A stretch of DNA of 64,000 bases, taken from NCBI GenBank assembly GCA_000697355.1, contig JNEN01001227.1:124001-188000 (forward strand), in the 5' to 3' direction. Under the pieces are notes generated by a model that saw only the letters and a program-made list of their open reading frames with translations, did no database searches and had not been told where the DNA came from. This stretch comes from Syncephalastrum monosporum B8922. Its lineage: Eukaryota; Mucoromycota; Mucoromycetes; Mucorales; Syncephalastraceae. The translations under genes and the position numbers were made by a program. This document shows, in pieces, positions 1-12,500 of this stretch; within the stretch, counting starts at the first letter, position 1, and every line of letters starts with the position of its first letter.

Positions 1-1420
1 CGTTTCATGCGCGCGTGGCGGGTGCGAAAGCCATCGGATTTCATGGAAGCGTCGTCAGTACACGACAAAAACAAAATAGCGCGTCGTGCCCGTCCCCGCC
101 TCGCTTTTTCAACGCGCGACCTATTATGGACGCAGTCCTTCCCTCGAGAATGACTGGGGTTGTCGCTGTGGTGGTGGTGATCGTCGTCTGCGATCGGTAA
201 GCACGCTAAAATGCTGGATGTATATTGTATTGACCCAGTTTCTTATGCAGTGGGTCCATTCAGAATCTCCTGTCCCCGCCTCAGTTTCCTTCTGCCTGAT
301 TCTTCCTGCGTTCGTTGATGTTTTGGGCGGACTGGCATAGGAAGTTGTTTTCCGGGAAAGCACGTACGGCCGTCGATGAGACTTTTCGGTCGTGTGAAGG
401 AAACACTATGGACCAGATAGTAACGTAACGAAGGATGGTTTCGTCAAGAAAGGACATAAAGGAAACTGTATCTTCCTTCCGACACGTTGTAATTTACTAG
501 CTATCAAAGTCAAAGGTTGACCATGTAAACGTGGGGGTCTGTTTATGTACAAAACAAGAAATATACTGGGATGTTGTTATCATTGTTATTTTTATTAGAA
601 AGATTTTCGTGGTTGAACCGCATGCGTAGACAAGCGACGGGGAGGTCGCGCGAAAAGGAATAGCCCGGTTGGATGACAAAAACAATCGACGTATAAGGAG
701 CTTAACATGGAAAGATGAGGTCATCTTTTTCAAAGTATTGGCGATGCTTGCGTGCAGACCATCTATCTCCTGAAAGAGGCATGCTTTCATACACTGTGCC
801 TGCTCAAAATTCCAATAATATCTTGCAGATATGTAGTCACGACTTTTTTCTTTTCTGTTTCCTTACGCTACTTGACTATGAAGTCACGTAGTCATTTCAT
901 AAAATAAAGATATCATGCGTGTAACGAAGCGTTCAGGGCAACAAGAAAAGGCAGGTGCATATCAGGGACAAGAAGCAAGAGACATGGGAAGTAAGTTTGC
1001 ACCCGTTTCCATGCGGCGTGGGTCCTGAAGCTGGAAAGGGGTCGTGTGGGGGAATAAACAAGAGCAAAGGGCAATCAAATCACGCACTCGGATTACCAAA
1101 AACGTCAATGACGTGTAATGTTTATGTGTGTGAATAGTCTTGTTATTAGGGTGCACATATATAATTTTCATGTAAAGATAATAGCAAAATGGACAATACC
1201 AAACCAAAATGTGAAAACGGCATAAATACAATGAAGAAGCAGAAATATGAAGAAAGAAGAGAAAAAGATGTCGGTCTGTAGAAATGAAAAGCGTATGAAA
1301 GTTCATGAATGAAGGGCATAGAGCGAGAAGTGGTGAAAGTGAATGGGAGGGGGCCGTCACAAAACAAGCGGAAATAGTAGCTGAGACGGCGCAAATAATG
1401 TATATAGTTGCTGGAGATCA
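1..1420. other. intergenic stretch, no gene supported
   Basis: Only short open frames occur here, none with a recognisable domain, a convincing start context or a splice pattern that extends it. The sequence is AT-leaning with short A/T runs. It contains the 3' flank of the minus-strand gene that ends at 1421. I see no tRNA or repeat of note. Confidence 0.6.
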
Positions 1421-3001
1421 TCAAAGAAGACGGCAGAAGTCTTCGATGCGATCTTCCAGCCATTCCCAACGCTTCAAACCAATGACCCATTCACTCGGCA
1501 GCCGACTGTAACCAATCCGCACGCCTAGCAACGCACCTGCCAAGGCCGCGTTGGTATCTGCCCCACCCCCTTGCATCACGATATCAGACAAGATCTTTTT
1601 GAATGCCTCTGACTCATGACCGATGGGTAAGCTACGTGTAAAGGCGTAGACACCAGCGCCTAGGGATTTAAAGGTAGGATCGGTGGCATGGTCATCGAGC
1701 TGGAGCTGATCGAGGCGAGCGGGATTATAGCAGAGCTCGAGGAGCCGGTTGTAATAGTGCTGGATGCGCTGCGGATTGGTTTCGGGTGTTCGGAAGAGCG
1801 GATCGGCGTTGGGCTCGGTCAGTAGCCGCTTGTTGAGATCGATGACGGCGTGCACCAGCGTCAGGATATGCGAGTCGGTTTTGAGCGTGTCAATGTAGTG
1901 ATTTGGCGGCGCAGGTTTGGCGAGGCCAACGCCGTCAGATGGGGGATGTAATGCTGGGGAAGGAAGAGGCGCGTCGGCTTTGCTTTGTTCGATCTCGAGG
2001 TCTTGCCCGCGCAATATCCTGTGCCATGGTCCGGTAGTCATGTATAAGTTACCACGATAAAGAGGTCCGGGGTTGTGCGTGCAGAACTACTTGCAATAGG
2101 TAGTTTCTCTTTTTTATATGAATTACCGTGCGACCAGCGTAGACAAAATGACACAAGAAACCATGCATCGAGGATCCGGGTTGGTGACGCTATCAGAGCC
2201 GACGTCAGACAGCGAGACACAGTCGCACTCTCCATGAACTTACCGGCATGACTCTGTTGTGTTCTCAATAACAGCCGTGCCGTCCCAAAACTTGGAAGCG
2301 CCGAGAACGAGACAACGTACCAGGGCGGCATTGGAGCCTTTGAGCTGTTTTCCGCTATGCCAGACCTCCTCTGCTACCTTTTTCTGTTATATCTTTCCGT
2401 TTGAGCATCGGAATCGCGTTCTGACCCAGGCGATGAACGCAACTTACCGGAGCAGACAAGAAGTCGGGATGGAAGATCGCAGGCTGATCGGCAGGGTTCA
2501 TGCCAACAGGAGGTTTGCCAAGACCATGCATGCCGCTTTCGCTGTACTTTTTAAGATGTTTTGCAAAGGTCTTTACGTTGAATTGGCCTTCATTCTCGAG
2601 GAGAGTCTGAATAACAAGGAGCAGCTGTTCGGCGTCGTCGCTGAAATCACTGCAAGATATGAAATATCTTCAGTTGTTGTCCACTTTTATACGAGTCTCT
2701 TACTTGTCGTCAAACTTGGACCGATATGTGTCGCGTAGAAACGGATAGCCTGTTTCCGTCTCGTCGTCGAGCCCAAATCGAATGGGCCCGTTAGCGTACG
2801 CGCGCTTGACCTCGTCCCGAGACATGTTTTCGGTAGCCAAACCCAAGCTATCGCCGAGGATCGTACCTGTCATGAGAATATTGCCATAAGAAATATTAGC
2901 CATATTTCAAGCAGTATGCCTTTCTTACCGAATATCATGCCCTTGACACGGTCGACGATCTCTTCTTTTTCGAGCCTAGAGCAGCCGGAGGGGATTCTCA
3001 T
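1421..3001 (-). CDS. ADP-ribosylglycohydrolase (ARH/DraG) family protein, metal-site residues altered
   Basis: Six exons on the minus strand (3001-2929, 2866-2704, 2649-2448, 2377-2244, 2189-2127, 2018-1421) join in phase to a 410-aa protein. Family hallmarks are visible: GTILGDSLG near the N-terminus, DFSDDAEQ where the family normally has a W-T-D-D-T type motif, SNAAL and NPDPRC in the middle, and GGGADTNAALAGALLG near the C-terminus. The family hydrolyses ADP-ribose from proteins or related adducts using two Mg ions. Here the second metal motif, usually GGDxDT, reads GGGADT, and the first lacks the usual Thr residues, so part of the metal shell may be lost. Activity is therefore uncertain; it could be a fungal subfamily with different chemistry. 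The start follows from the first ATG in frame with the GDxxG exon. Every predicted intron is GT-AG and about 50-70 nt long, apart from the last one at about 108 nt. Confidence 0.85.
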
Positions 3002-3348
3002 TGTAGAGTTTTTTGGTTCCTGTGTTTTAAAAATCCGCGTTCTTCTCCAAATTGGTCAGCAACGCACCCGAATGTAGCATACAAAAGAGCTGTCTTTAAT
3101 AATATTACATGCAACGCTAAATACACCAAAATGCTGGCTTATCAAAGGTGTTGCAGCAGATGGAGCGGAAAAAGCGAGTGAAGGAAAGAAAGAAACGAGT
3201 AAGCTTAAAAAAGGACCGTGACGTTTTTCACAGCAGCCTTTTTTTTCTGTCTCCCCGCCAACCCCATCTGTGACACCAGCTGTGCGTACATGGGTTGAAG
3301 AAACATGTCGTGCTATGCTATCCTCCCTTCCTCCGGGATACACACACG

Positions 3349-3475
3349 CACATCATACCCACACATCATACCGATACATACGCACATAATTTATTTACGT
3401 ATATTTATAATATATATATAGTATTCATACACACTACATACACATACGCATATTACAATATATTCATACATTGAT
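3349..3475. repeat. AT/ACAT-rich low-complexity tract
   Basis: Short CACA, CATA and TATA words recur imperfectly across this stretch, including a TATATATATA core near 3410. It lies between genes and looks like decayed simple sequence. Confidence 0.6.
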
Positions 3476-4031
3476 TGACTGACTTATCATAGGATTGTCG
3501 GACCATGGAGGGAGAAGAAAAAAGGGCACTAGTATCAGCCATAAAGGTTCAGTAAAGGAGCGGAATAACACGCAATGATGACTATTATGAGATGCACTAT
3601 TTTTGTTTTATGAAAATATAACAAGAATGGGGCTTGCTTCTTTCCTCCATCCTCATCCCTGCATACCCGTCTTCGTGTGTTCTGTCTCGGTCACATGCCC
3701 CTTCCATATTTTTGTTTTACTCAAACACATGTCCATGTCAAAAGCGGCCCGTTTGCAATGGTTTGTGCAACCTGCGCATGCAACGATCCAATGTCTGATG
3801 ACCCGTAAAATACTTACCGTAACCGCTGTTCGCACCGGCCGGTGGCGTGCTGCTCTATCCCCCATCGGCCCGCTCCCCTTTTTCTCGGTGCCAGCAGCCC
3901 CGAGCTCCCTCGCTTGGGTTGTTTTCGCGTTTCTATTCTTCTTTTTTACGTGCACGTTCTTTCTCTTTTTGCCTTGCTTTTTCTTTTCGCAGGCCGACAC
4001 ATACATGGCATTGGTCCGCTCGAAATCTTGT

Positions 4032-4034
<3 letters not shown>

Positions 4035-4067
<33 letters not shown>
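4035..4067. repeat. 33-nt poly-T homopolymer
   Basis: An uninterrupted run of about 33 T residues, followed by GCATAATCG. No flanking target-site duplication or retroelement coding sequence is obvious, so it is simplest to call it a homopolymer. Its exact length may be affected by sequencing error. Confidence 0.85.
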
Positions 4068-4069
<2 letters not shown>

Positions 4070-4972
4070 ATAATCGCAAATCGTATATGATTTCAGACGA
4101 TGTCTCTATCTTCGTTGTAAGAACGAGTTCCCTCCCCCTTTTGCAACTTTCCTTTCCACTGAATCAACCAGAATGGGGGTTATGAGGATCGAAATTATCT
4201 AACCATCTGAGACATGACGCTTTGCTATTCTCAGCATTTAATATTAAATATCACATTATGTAGATATTTTTAACCAAAGTGTTTCCCCCGTACTTATCGA
4301 CAGGGTCCTGGGCGCTAGGATTATTAAAACAGAAGCACTGAATTCTTAAAATACATTTTGTACTTCTTTTTACCACATGTTGGAAAGGAGGTGGTTATTT
4401 AGCTCCTTGTGCGTGGGTGTGAGTGCGAGTGTGTGTGTGTACTTGTGAAATGGGAAGAATACGCGAGTGGCATAATGTTTCATATGTGTTGTTTATCAGG
4501 TCATCGGTGTTCAAACAATAATGAAAAGAATGGGCTCCGTGCTCCTGTCAGAAGCTGGTGTAACCTAGAAGCCAAGACTACCTGTGGACTAACGCGAAAA
4601 GGACAAGTCGTTCTAAAGCTTATTACCTTGACGCTTTGTTCCACTGCAGCCGATCAAGAAGTCGTGGCACCATCCGGCATACGCAGCTTTTAACAAGGTG
4701 CGGGCTGATGTAGACTTTTCTGTTGTTACGCTTGTATTATAGAGCACGATGCCCTTTCTGTTGGGGCATTATGAGAATAAAATTTGGCTCCGATGGATAT
4801 ATGCCATGATTCAGCGTTCGCGAAGCTTGGATGACGACGAAAAAAAAAAAAAAAATCCGATGATGATAGGATGATAAGCGACGACCCGAATCCCGGTGGC
4901 TATGAAGTAAGGAACGGCTTACAAAATCATATGCGCATAGATGTACCTCCGACAGCATCGCCCACGCGCGTG

Positions 4973-4992
4973 CACACACACACACACACACA
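4973..4992. repeat. (CA)10 microsatellite
   Basis: Ten consecutive CA dinucleotides in intergenic sequence. Confidence 0.9.
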
Positions 4993-5624
4993 GACGCCTC
5001 CTCTTACGGTTTCCTTTGGCGCTTTATAGCTCAACTGTACGCCACGTTTATTCTTTTTTCTCTTTGATCTGCTTTTCGTTGTATACAAATATGCACCCAT
5101 ACTGCAAGCAAATGCTTGAATGACTTCCCATACAAGTAATGTGAGCGCTTAAATATTTCATCCAGAAAGCACAGAGCTGGGTGTACGAAACTGATGTCGT
5201 TGAGAACTGCTTGCTCGGTTTGATTGCGTGAATGTGCGCGCGCGGGTCATACGCGCATTTTGTAACGCCGCCGTCGATGAAGCGGCGCTTGTATATCCAC
5301 GTGAGCAAAAATGCAAAGGCAGAACCTTTCTTTGGCAAGTTCAGGGCGGTGAAGGCAGCACTATAAGATGTATTATAAGGGCGTTCTTTTTCTGACAAAG
5401 AGTGCGAAGGCAAGGTACGTGGTAAGGAGTTTGGGCTGCGAGAGTGAGACAAAGCTTCTGTTACAAGATACGCATGATGTGCCCACGGTGAGTCTCGTGA
5501 ATCGTGGAGAGAAGATCCTGTTCTGTCATTTGAGCAACTGCAGCCGCAGCAAACAGCAACAATAGTGCTACCGGCAGTTGAGATTTGGTCGCTCAAATGA
5601 CTTGAATAAGGAAGTCCAAATGGT

Positions 5625-5640
5625 CATATGTATACATATG
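5625..5640. repeat. 16-bp perfect palindrome
   Basis: CATATGTATACATATG is its own reverse complement. It lies in the spacer upstream of the histidine kinase gene. It may be chance in AT-rich DNA or a dyad binding site; nothing nearby distinguishes these. Confidence 0.5.
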
Positions 5641-6562
5641 TATAGGGTGGCGCCTCCGCCCAACTATCCATGGTAGAAATGTAGAAACGAGTTTAAAATC
5701 AGGAAGGTCAGCATGATCATATCTACTATTCTGTACAGTACATACAGTTGTCGTTAAAGCGATCGTCTCGGATCTTCAGCTCGCTGTGTGAGATGATAAT
5801 AACCACATATGATACTGGATCGAGAGGATGTATTGGTGTTTTCATCGTTAGGCAGAATATGTGAAGGGAAGGGAACAGAATATATACGCAGAATCATGAG
5901 AGAAAAGTTATTAGATAAAAGCGAGCCAAGTTTACTAGATCAGATCTGGATTCTGTTACAGCTTATCGCCGGATGAGGAAATCGGTGCACAGGGTCCTCT
6001 GTTTGGAGATTTAGATGGGATTTCAAAACTAAAAGGGCTCTAAAGACGTTAGATTCATGTGTGAAACCCTCTGGCGCTGGGACGGCACACCAAAAATCAA
6101 GAGTCTTGTGCACCGTTCACAAAAGCGCACGCGCGGCCCGCCAAAACGTATCAAATGAAATTTGGCACTCAGAAGTGAATATGGTAAAAAGACGAAAGAA
6201 GGTTGCGATTTCAATTCAGTCTTTCTCTTTCACACCCCTTTTTTATATCAACCGCAAGAAGGACCCAAGCAATTTCCGTCTTCTTTCTTTCCTTGAAAAG
6301 CGAATGGAGGATCTCTACTGAAGATTATTAGAAACGACTGAATACCATTCTGCCCTGCTGACCCGATACGTTTCCGAACCTCGGTCACCCGTTCCAAACA
6401 AACTTTAGCATTTGGCTCCCATACCCCCCTCCTCACACCCCCCTCACACGCCCTGCTTACCCCACGTCTCTTCTGCTTTATTTTTTGCTTTCCAACCTCT
6501 CTTTCTCGCCACTCAAAAGAACACGCCTGTCTTTTGATTAACCTCGGCCACTGCGGTTACAT

Positions 6563-9500
6563 ATGAAAAGATCGTTCAATACACGCGACCACCTTTCGCA
6601 ACACGGCAAGAGAATCTGCTCTGAATCTCAGCAATCGCAAGAAGCACACCAAACTCCCACTCTGGCTATCAACGATCGCGACGCAGCGGACAACAACAGC
6701 AGCAGTAGCAGCAGCAGTAGCAGCAGTATAAATAGCAGTAATCCTCATAATATTAACAACAGCGCTCCAAGCTCACCGGACATCCGCCCAGCAACACACA
6801 CCAACGACTCCGAGACAACGACACCGTGCCCATCGTCCACTATGAGTGCTGTCGTGCTTGACTATGTGCATGACATTGTGCAGGATCTGGATCAAGGCCA
6901 TCTCGATCGCTGTCTGAGTAAACACCTCGCGCGTGATACCCTCGACAACCTCCACCCGCCAGACGCCGAACTCGCCTCTTCCCTCGACGCCGCCCTGAAA
7001 AGCATCGCTCAGCGCCAGTTGATGCTGCAGACAGAAAACTTACGATACCGGATAGCCATTCAACAGCAGCACCAGTTGCTGACCGCCCAGCATGAGCAAC
7101 ACGCGGAAGACAAGAAGGACGACGAGCCTGCACCCAGGACGTCAACCACCAACGATGAGACCGCTTCCCGCAAAAACTCGCTTGTCACGCCCGAAGACGG
7201 CATCTCCACCATCAAGGACTCCTCTATGCTCGATAAAATGCATCACTCTTGTACTTCTCAGAACCGCAGCCCCCACCCGCCCGCTTCCAACACCAATGCT
7301 ACGCAATCCACCGGTTACTTCTGTAAGCTTTCTTTCCTTTCCTTTTCCTTTTCTTTTGTTTGTCCAAGACACACATCTTCTGAAACGTCTTGTTTGTGTC
7401 GTCATAGCGATGCCCACGGCTACGGCGACTGCTGCTGCTGGCTCATCAAGCACTCCGCCGTCCGTTGGCCATCAATCACCGTTTACCATTGCTTCGACTA
7501 CTACCGCTTATCCCGTTTACTTTGGCACTCTCTCTCCGCCCCTGCATTTCCCCGCCGCCTCCGATCAAACCTCTGCTGAAAACATCGTCTGCCCCGACTG
7601 CGTCGTTCAAGCCGTCAAGGTCGCCTCCGCTATCTTCAACGGTGACCTCGAGCAACGCGTGACCTGCACCCATGAACGCTGTGTTTCTTCTGGCAATACT
7701 ATGCACGCCTCTTCTCCGATCAATATGCTCAAAAATGCCGTCAACGCCATGACGAGTCGCCTGCAGCGCGTGGCGGACGATGCCACATACGTCGCGCATG
7801 AAACGGCCGTCAAGGGTAAACTCGGCGTCCAGGCCCGCTACACCCGCGAGATGAAGGGCGTCTGGCGTGATTTTCTGACAAACATGAACAGTATGACCCT
7901 CAACCATCTTCACCAAGTCCGTGACATCGCCGACGTTTCGACCGCTATTGCGAAAGGTGACCTAAGCAAGGCTATTACCGTTCCTGTTCGGGGTGAAACA
8001 CTTGTCCTGAAAAACACATTCAACACCATGGGTATTAGATTTTCGTTTGCTCTTTAGTAAGCGCTAACATTTTTTCGTGTTATGTGCTATTGCAGTCAAT
8101 CAACTCAACTTGTTTGCGTCTGAGGTATCTCGTGTCGCACATCATGTCGGAACCGAAGGCAAACTGGGTGCACAAGCAACGGTGGCGGGCGCCGACGGCA
8201 TATGGAAAGAACTCACGGATAATGTCAACACCATGGCTGCCAACCTCACGAACCAAGTCCGAGATATTGCTCAAGTATCCAAGTCGGTAGCACGTGGCGA
8301 CCTGACCAAAAAGGTCACGGTCGAAGTACGTGGCGAAATGCTGGATTTAAAAAATACCATCAACACTATGGTCGATCAAGTACGCTTTCTTAGTCTTGCA
8401 TGGCCTTACATGCATGTGCAGGATACAAGTGCTCATTTTGCCTATTAGCTGTCAACATTTGCTACCGAAGTCACGCGTGTTTCACTCGAAGTAGGCACGG
8501 ACGGTATATTGGGCGGCCAAGCAATCGTCAAAGACGTGGCTGGTACATGGAAAGATTTGACAGACAACGTGAATATGATGGCCGATAGGATCACGGGTCA
8601 AGTGCGTGACATTGCTGTGGTTGCCAAAGCCGTCGCATGCGGTGATCTCAGCAAAAAGGTGACGGCCAATGCGCAAGGAGAGGTGCTTGAACTCAAAGAT
8701 ACCATGAATACAATGGTAAGGGTGTTTTTTTTAATGCACGCACGTGCTATGACCTGACTCGATCCATTTTAGGTGGACCAGCTGATTCTGTTTTCCGCCG
8801 AGGTACGGCGTGTATCACTTGAAGTTGGCGTCGAAGGTAAACTTGGCGGCCAGGCTGTCGTCAAGGACGTCGGCGGCGCCTGGAAAGATCTGACGGATAA
8901 TGTCAATACCATGGCGGCCAATCTTACGACCCAGGTGCGATCTATCGCGGGTGTGACAAAGGCAGTCGCCATGGGCGACCTCTCCAAGAAGATTGACGTC
9001 GAAACACGAGGCGAAATTTTAGACCTCAAGAATACGGTGAACGACATGGTAGACCAGCTACGAGTCTTTTCGACCGAAGTCACTCGGGTCGCCAAGGAAG
9101 TCGGCACCGAAGGAAAACTGGGTGGGCAGGCGCGTGTGCCCAATGTGGGCGGGACCTGGAAAGATTTGACTGACAACGTCAATACTATGGCAACCAATCT
9201 CACGACGCAAGTGCGGTCGATTGCAGTCGTCACCAAAGCCGTCGCCAACGGTGATTTATCCAAGAAAGTGGTGGTCGACGTCAGTGGTGAAATTTCGGAC
9301 CTCAAGGATACGGTCAACAACATGGTCGACCAGCTTCGGGTATTCTCGACCGAGGTGACGCGTGTCGCCCGTGAAGTCGGCACCGAAGGCAAGCTCGGCG
9401 GTGTGGCGCATGTTCCGAGCGTGAGCGGGACCTGGAAAGACCTGACAGACAATGTCAATACCATGGCGGCCAACCTAACGACTCAAGTGAGATCGATTGC

Positions 9501-12500
9501 TGAGGTCACCAAAGCCGTGGCGAAGGGTGACCTCAGCAAAAAGATCGATGTTGAGACTCGGGGTGAAATCCTAGATCTCAAAAACACAGTCAACAACATG
9601 GTTGACCAGCTCAATGTGTTTGCGGCCGAAGTCACACGTGTGGCCAAGGAAGTTGGCACTGACGGCAAGCTCGGTGGCCAGGCCATGGTTCCGAACGTAG
9701 ACGGTACCTGGATGGATTTGACAGACAATGTCAATCAAATGGCGGCCAATTTGACAACACAAGTGCGGTCCATTGCTGAAGTCACCAAGTCGGTTGCGAA
9801 CGGTGACTTGTCTAAAAAGATTGAAATCGAAACGCGCGGTGAAATTCTGGAGCTCAAGAACATCGTGAACGACATGGTGGATCAGCTCCGTGTCTTCGCG
9901 GCTGAAGTCACCCGTGTCGCGAAAGAAGTCGGCACTGAGGGTTTACTCGGTGGCCAGGCTGTGGTACCTAACGTAGGTGGTACCTGGATGGATTTAACGG
10001 ATAACGTGAACCACATGGCTGCCAACTTGACAACCCAAGTGCGATCCATTGCCGAGGTGACTAAAGCCGTTGCACACGGCGACTTATCGAAAAAGATCGA
10101 GGTCGAAACCCGAGGCGAGATCTTGGAGCTCAAAGATATTGTAAACAACATGGTGGACCAGCTGCGTGTGTTTGCATCCGAAGTCACGCGCGTGTCTAAA
10201 GAAGTCGGAACCGAGGGCAAATTAGGCGGCCAAGCTATTGTCCAAGGTGTAGCAGGCACGTGGCATGAGTTGACAGATAACGTCAACATCATGGCAGCCA
10301 ATTTGACGAACCAGGTGCGATCGATTGCCGAGGTGACAAAGGCCGTCGCGCTAGGCGATCTATCAAAGAAGATCGAGGTGGAAAGTGGCGGCGAAATACT
10401 CGAGCTCAAGAACATTGTCAACAACATGGTGGATCAGCTTCGTATCTTTGCGTCCGAAGTGACACGTGTGTCAAAAGAAGTTGGCACGGAAGGAAAGCTG
10501 GGTGGCCAGGCGGTCGTCAAGGGTGTTGCTGGCACCTGGATGGATCTTACAGATAACGTCAATCAAATGGCGGCTAATCTGACAACGCAGGTGCGGTCGA
10601 TCGCTGAAGTCACCAAGGCTGTTGCGCTCGGTGATTTATCCAAAAAGATCGACGTCGAGACGCGTGGAGAGATCCTCGAGCTCAAGAATATCGTCAACGA
10701 CATGGTGGATCAACTGCGCATTTTCGCCTCCGAGGTGACACGTGTGTCGAAAGAAGTCGGAACCGAAGGCAAACTAGGTGGCCAAGCCGTGGTGAAGGGA
10801 GTCGCCGGAACGTGGTACGAGTTGACCGACAACGTCAACATCATGGCGGCCAACTTGACGAACCAGGTGCGATCGATTGCCGAGGTGACAAAGGCCGTCG
10901 CGCTAGGCGATCTATCAAAGAAAATCGAGGTGGAAAGTGGCGGCGAAATACTTGAGCTCAAGAACATTGTCAACAACATGGTGGATCAGCTTCGTATCTT
11001 TGCGTCCGAAGTGACGCGTGTCTCTAAGGAAGTCGGCACAGAAGGCAAACTCGGCGGTCAGGCTGTCGTGCAAGGTGTGGCAGGCACATGGAATGAACTG
11101 ACGGACAACGTCAATATTATGGCAGCCAACCTTACAAGTCAAGTGCGGTCGATTGCTGAGGTCACGAAAGCGGTCGCTTTGGGCGACTTGTCTAAAAAGA
11201 TTGAAGTGGAAAGCGGCGGCGAGATCCTCGAACTCAAGAACATCGTGAACGACATGGTAGATCAGCTTCGCGTGTTTGCCTCCGAAGTGACGCGTGTCTC
11301 TAAGGAAGTCGGCACCGAAGGCAAACTAGGTGGTCAAGCAGTCGTGCAAGGCGTCGCAGGCACATGGAACGAGCTGACAGACAATGTCAATATCATGGCT
11401 GCCAATTTGACCACGCAGGTCCGATCGATTGCAGAGGTGACCAAAGCAGTCGCTAGTGGTGACCTTTCGAAAAAGATCGAAGTTGAGACGCGCGGTGAAA
11501 TCCTGGACCTCAAGAACATCGTGAATGACATGGTTGACCAACTCCGTGTGTTCGCGTCCGAGGTGACGCGTGTAGCTCGCGAGGTCGGTACTGAAGGAAA
11601 ATTGGGTGGTCAAGCCGTGGTCTACGGCGTGGCCGGTACCTGGATGGATCTGACTATGAATGTCAACACGATGGCCGCCAATCTAACAACTCAAGTACGT
11701 TCGATTGCCCAAGTCACCAAGGCGGTCGCAAGCGGTGATTTATCGGAAAAGATTGACGTCGAGACACGTGGTGAAATCTTGGACCTCAAGAATACAGTGA
11801 ACAACATGGTCGACCAGCTGCGTGTATTCGCGGCTGAGGTGACGCGCGTGTCGAAGGAAGTCGGTACTGAAGGCCAGTTAGGCGGTCAAGCCATGGTGGA
11901 AGGCGTGGCAGGTACCTGGAAGGACCTTACGGACAATGTCAATACGATGGCTGCCAATTTGACAACGCAGGTGCGGTCAATTGCTCAAGTCACCAAGGCT
12001 GTTGCGCTTGGTGATTTATCCAAAAAGATCGACGTCGAGACGCGTGGAGAGATCCTCGAGCTCAAGAACATTGTCAATGACATGGTGGATCAACTGCGCA
12101 TTTTCGCCTCCGAGGTGACACGTGTGTCGAAAGAAGTCGGAACCGAAGGCAAACTAGGTGGCCAAGCCGTGGTGAAGGGAGTCGCCGGAACGTGGTACGA
12201 GTTGACCGACAACGTCAACATCATGGCGGCCAACTTGACGAACCAGGTGCGATCGATTGCCGAGGTGACAAAGGCCGTCGCGCTAGGCGATCTATCAAAG
12301 AAAATCGAGGTGGAAAGTGGCGGTGAAATACTCGAGCTCAAGAACATTGTCAACAACATGGTGGATCAGCTCCGTATCTTTGCCTCCGAAGTGACGCGTG
12401 TCTCTAAGGAAGTTGGCACAGAAGGCAAACTAGGTGGTCAGGCTGTCGTGCAAGGTGTGGCAGGCACATGGAATGAACTGACGGACAATGTCAATATCAT

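Larger units (their letters stand above)
3002..6562. other. 3.5-kb gene-poor spacer
   Basis: No open frame here shows a recognisable domain. The longest (5048-5596, minus) lacks an ATG at its head and has compositionally odd sequence. The stretch holds several simple-sequence tracts listed separately: an AT/CA-rich zone, a 33-nt T run, a CA microsatellite and a 16-bp palindrome. The last few hundred bases before 6563 are pyrimidine-rich on the plus strand and presumably form the 5' region of the histidine kinase gene. Confidence 0.5.

Noticed and set aside
4035..4067. Poly-T (or poly-A on the other strand) as a retrotransposon tail
   Set aside because: There is no adjacent reverse-transcriptase-like frame and no target-site duplication visible.
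5048..5596. Minus-strand frame of 182 codons in the spacer
   Set aside because: It begins with TTG, not ATG, has unlikely composition, and shows no domain or splice extension.
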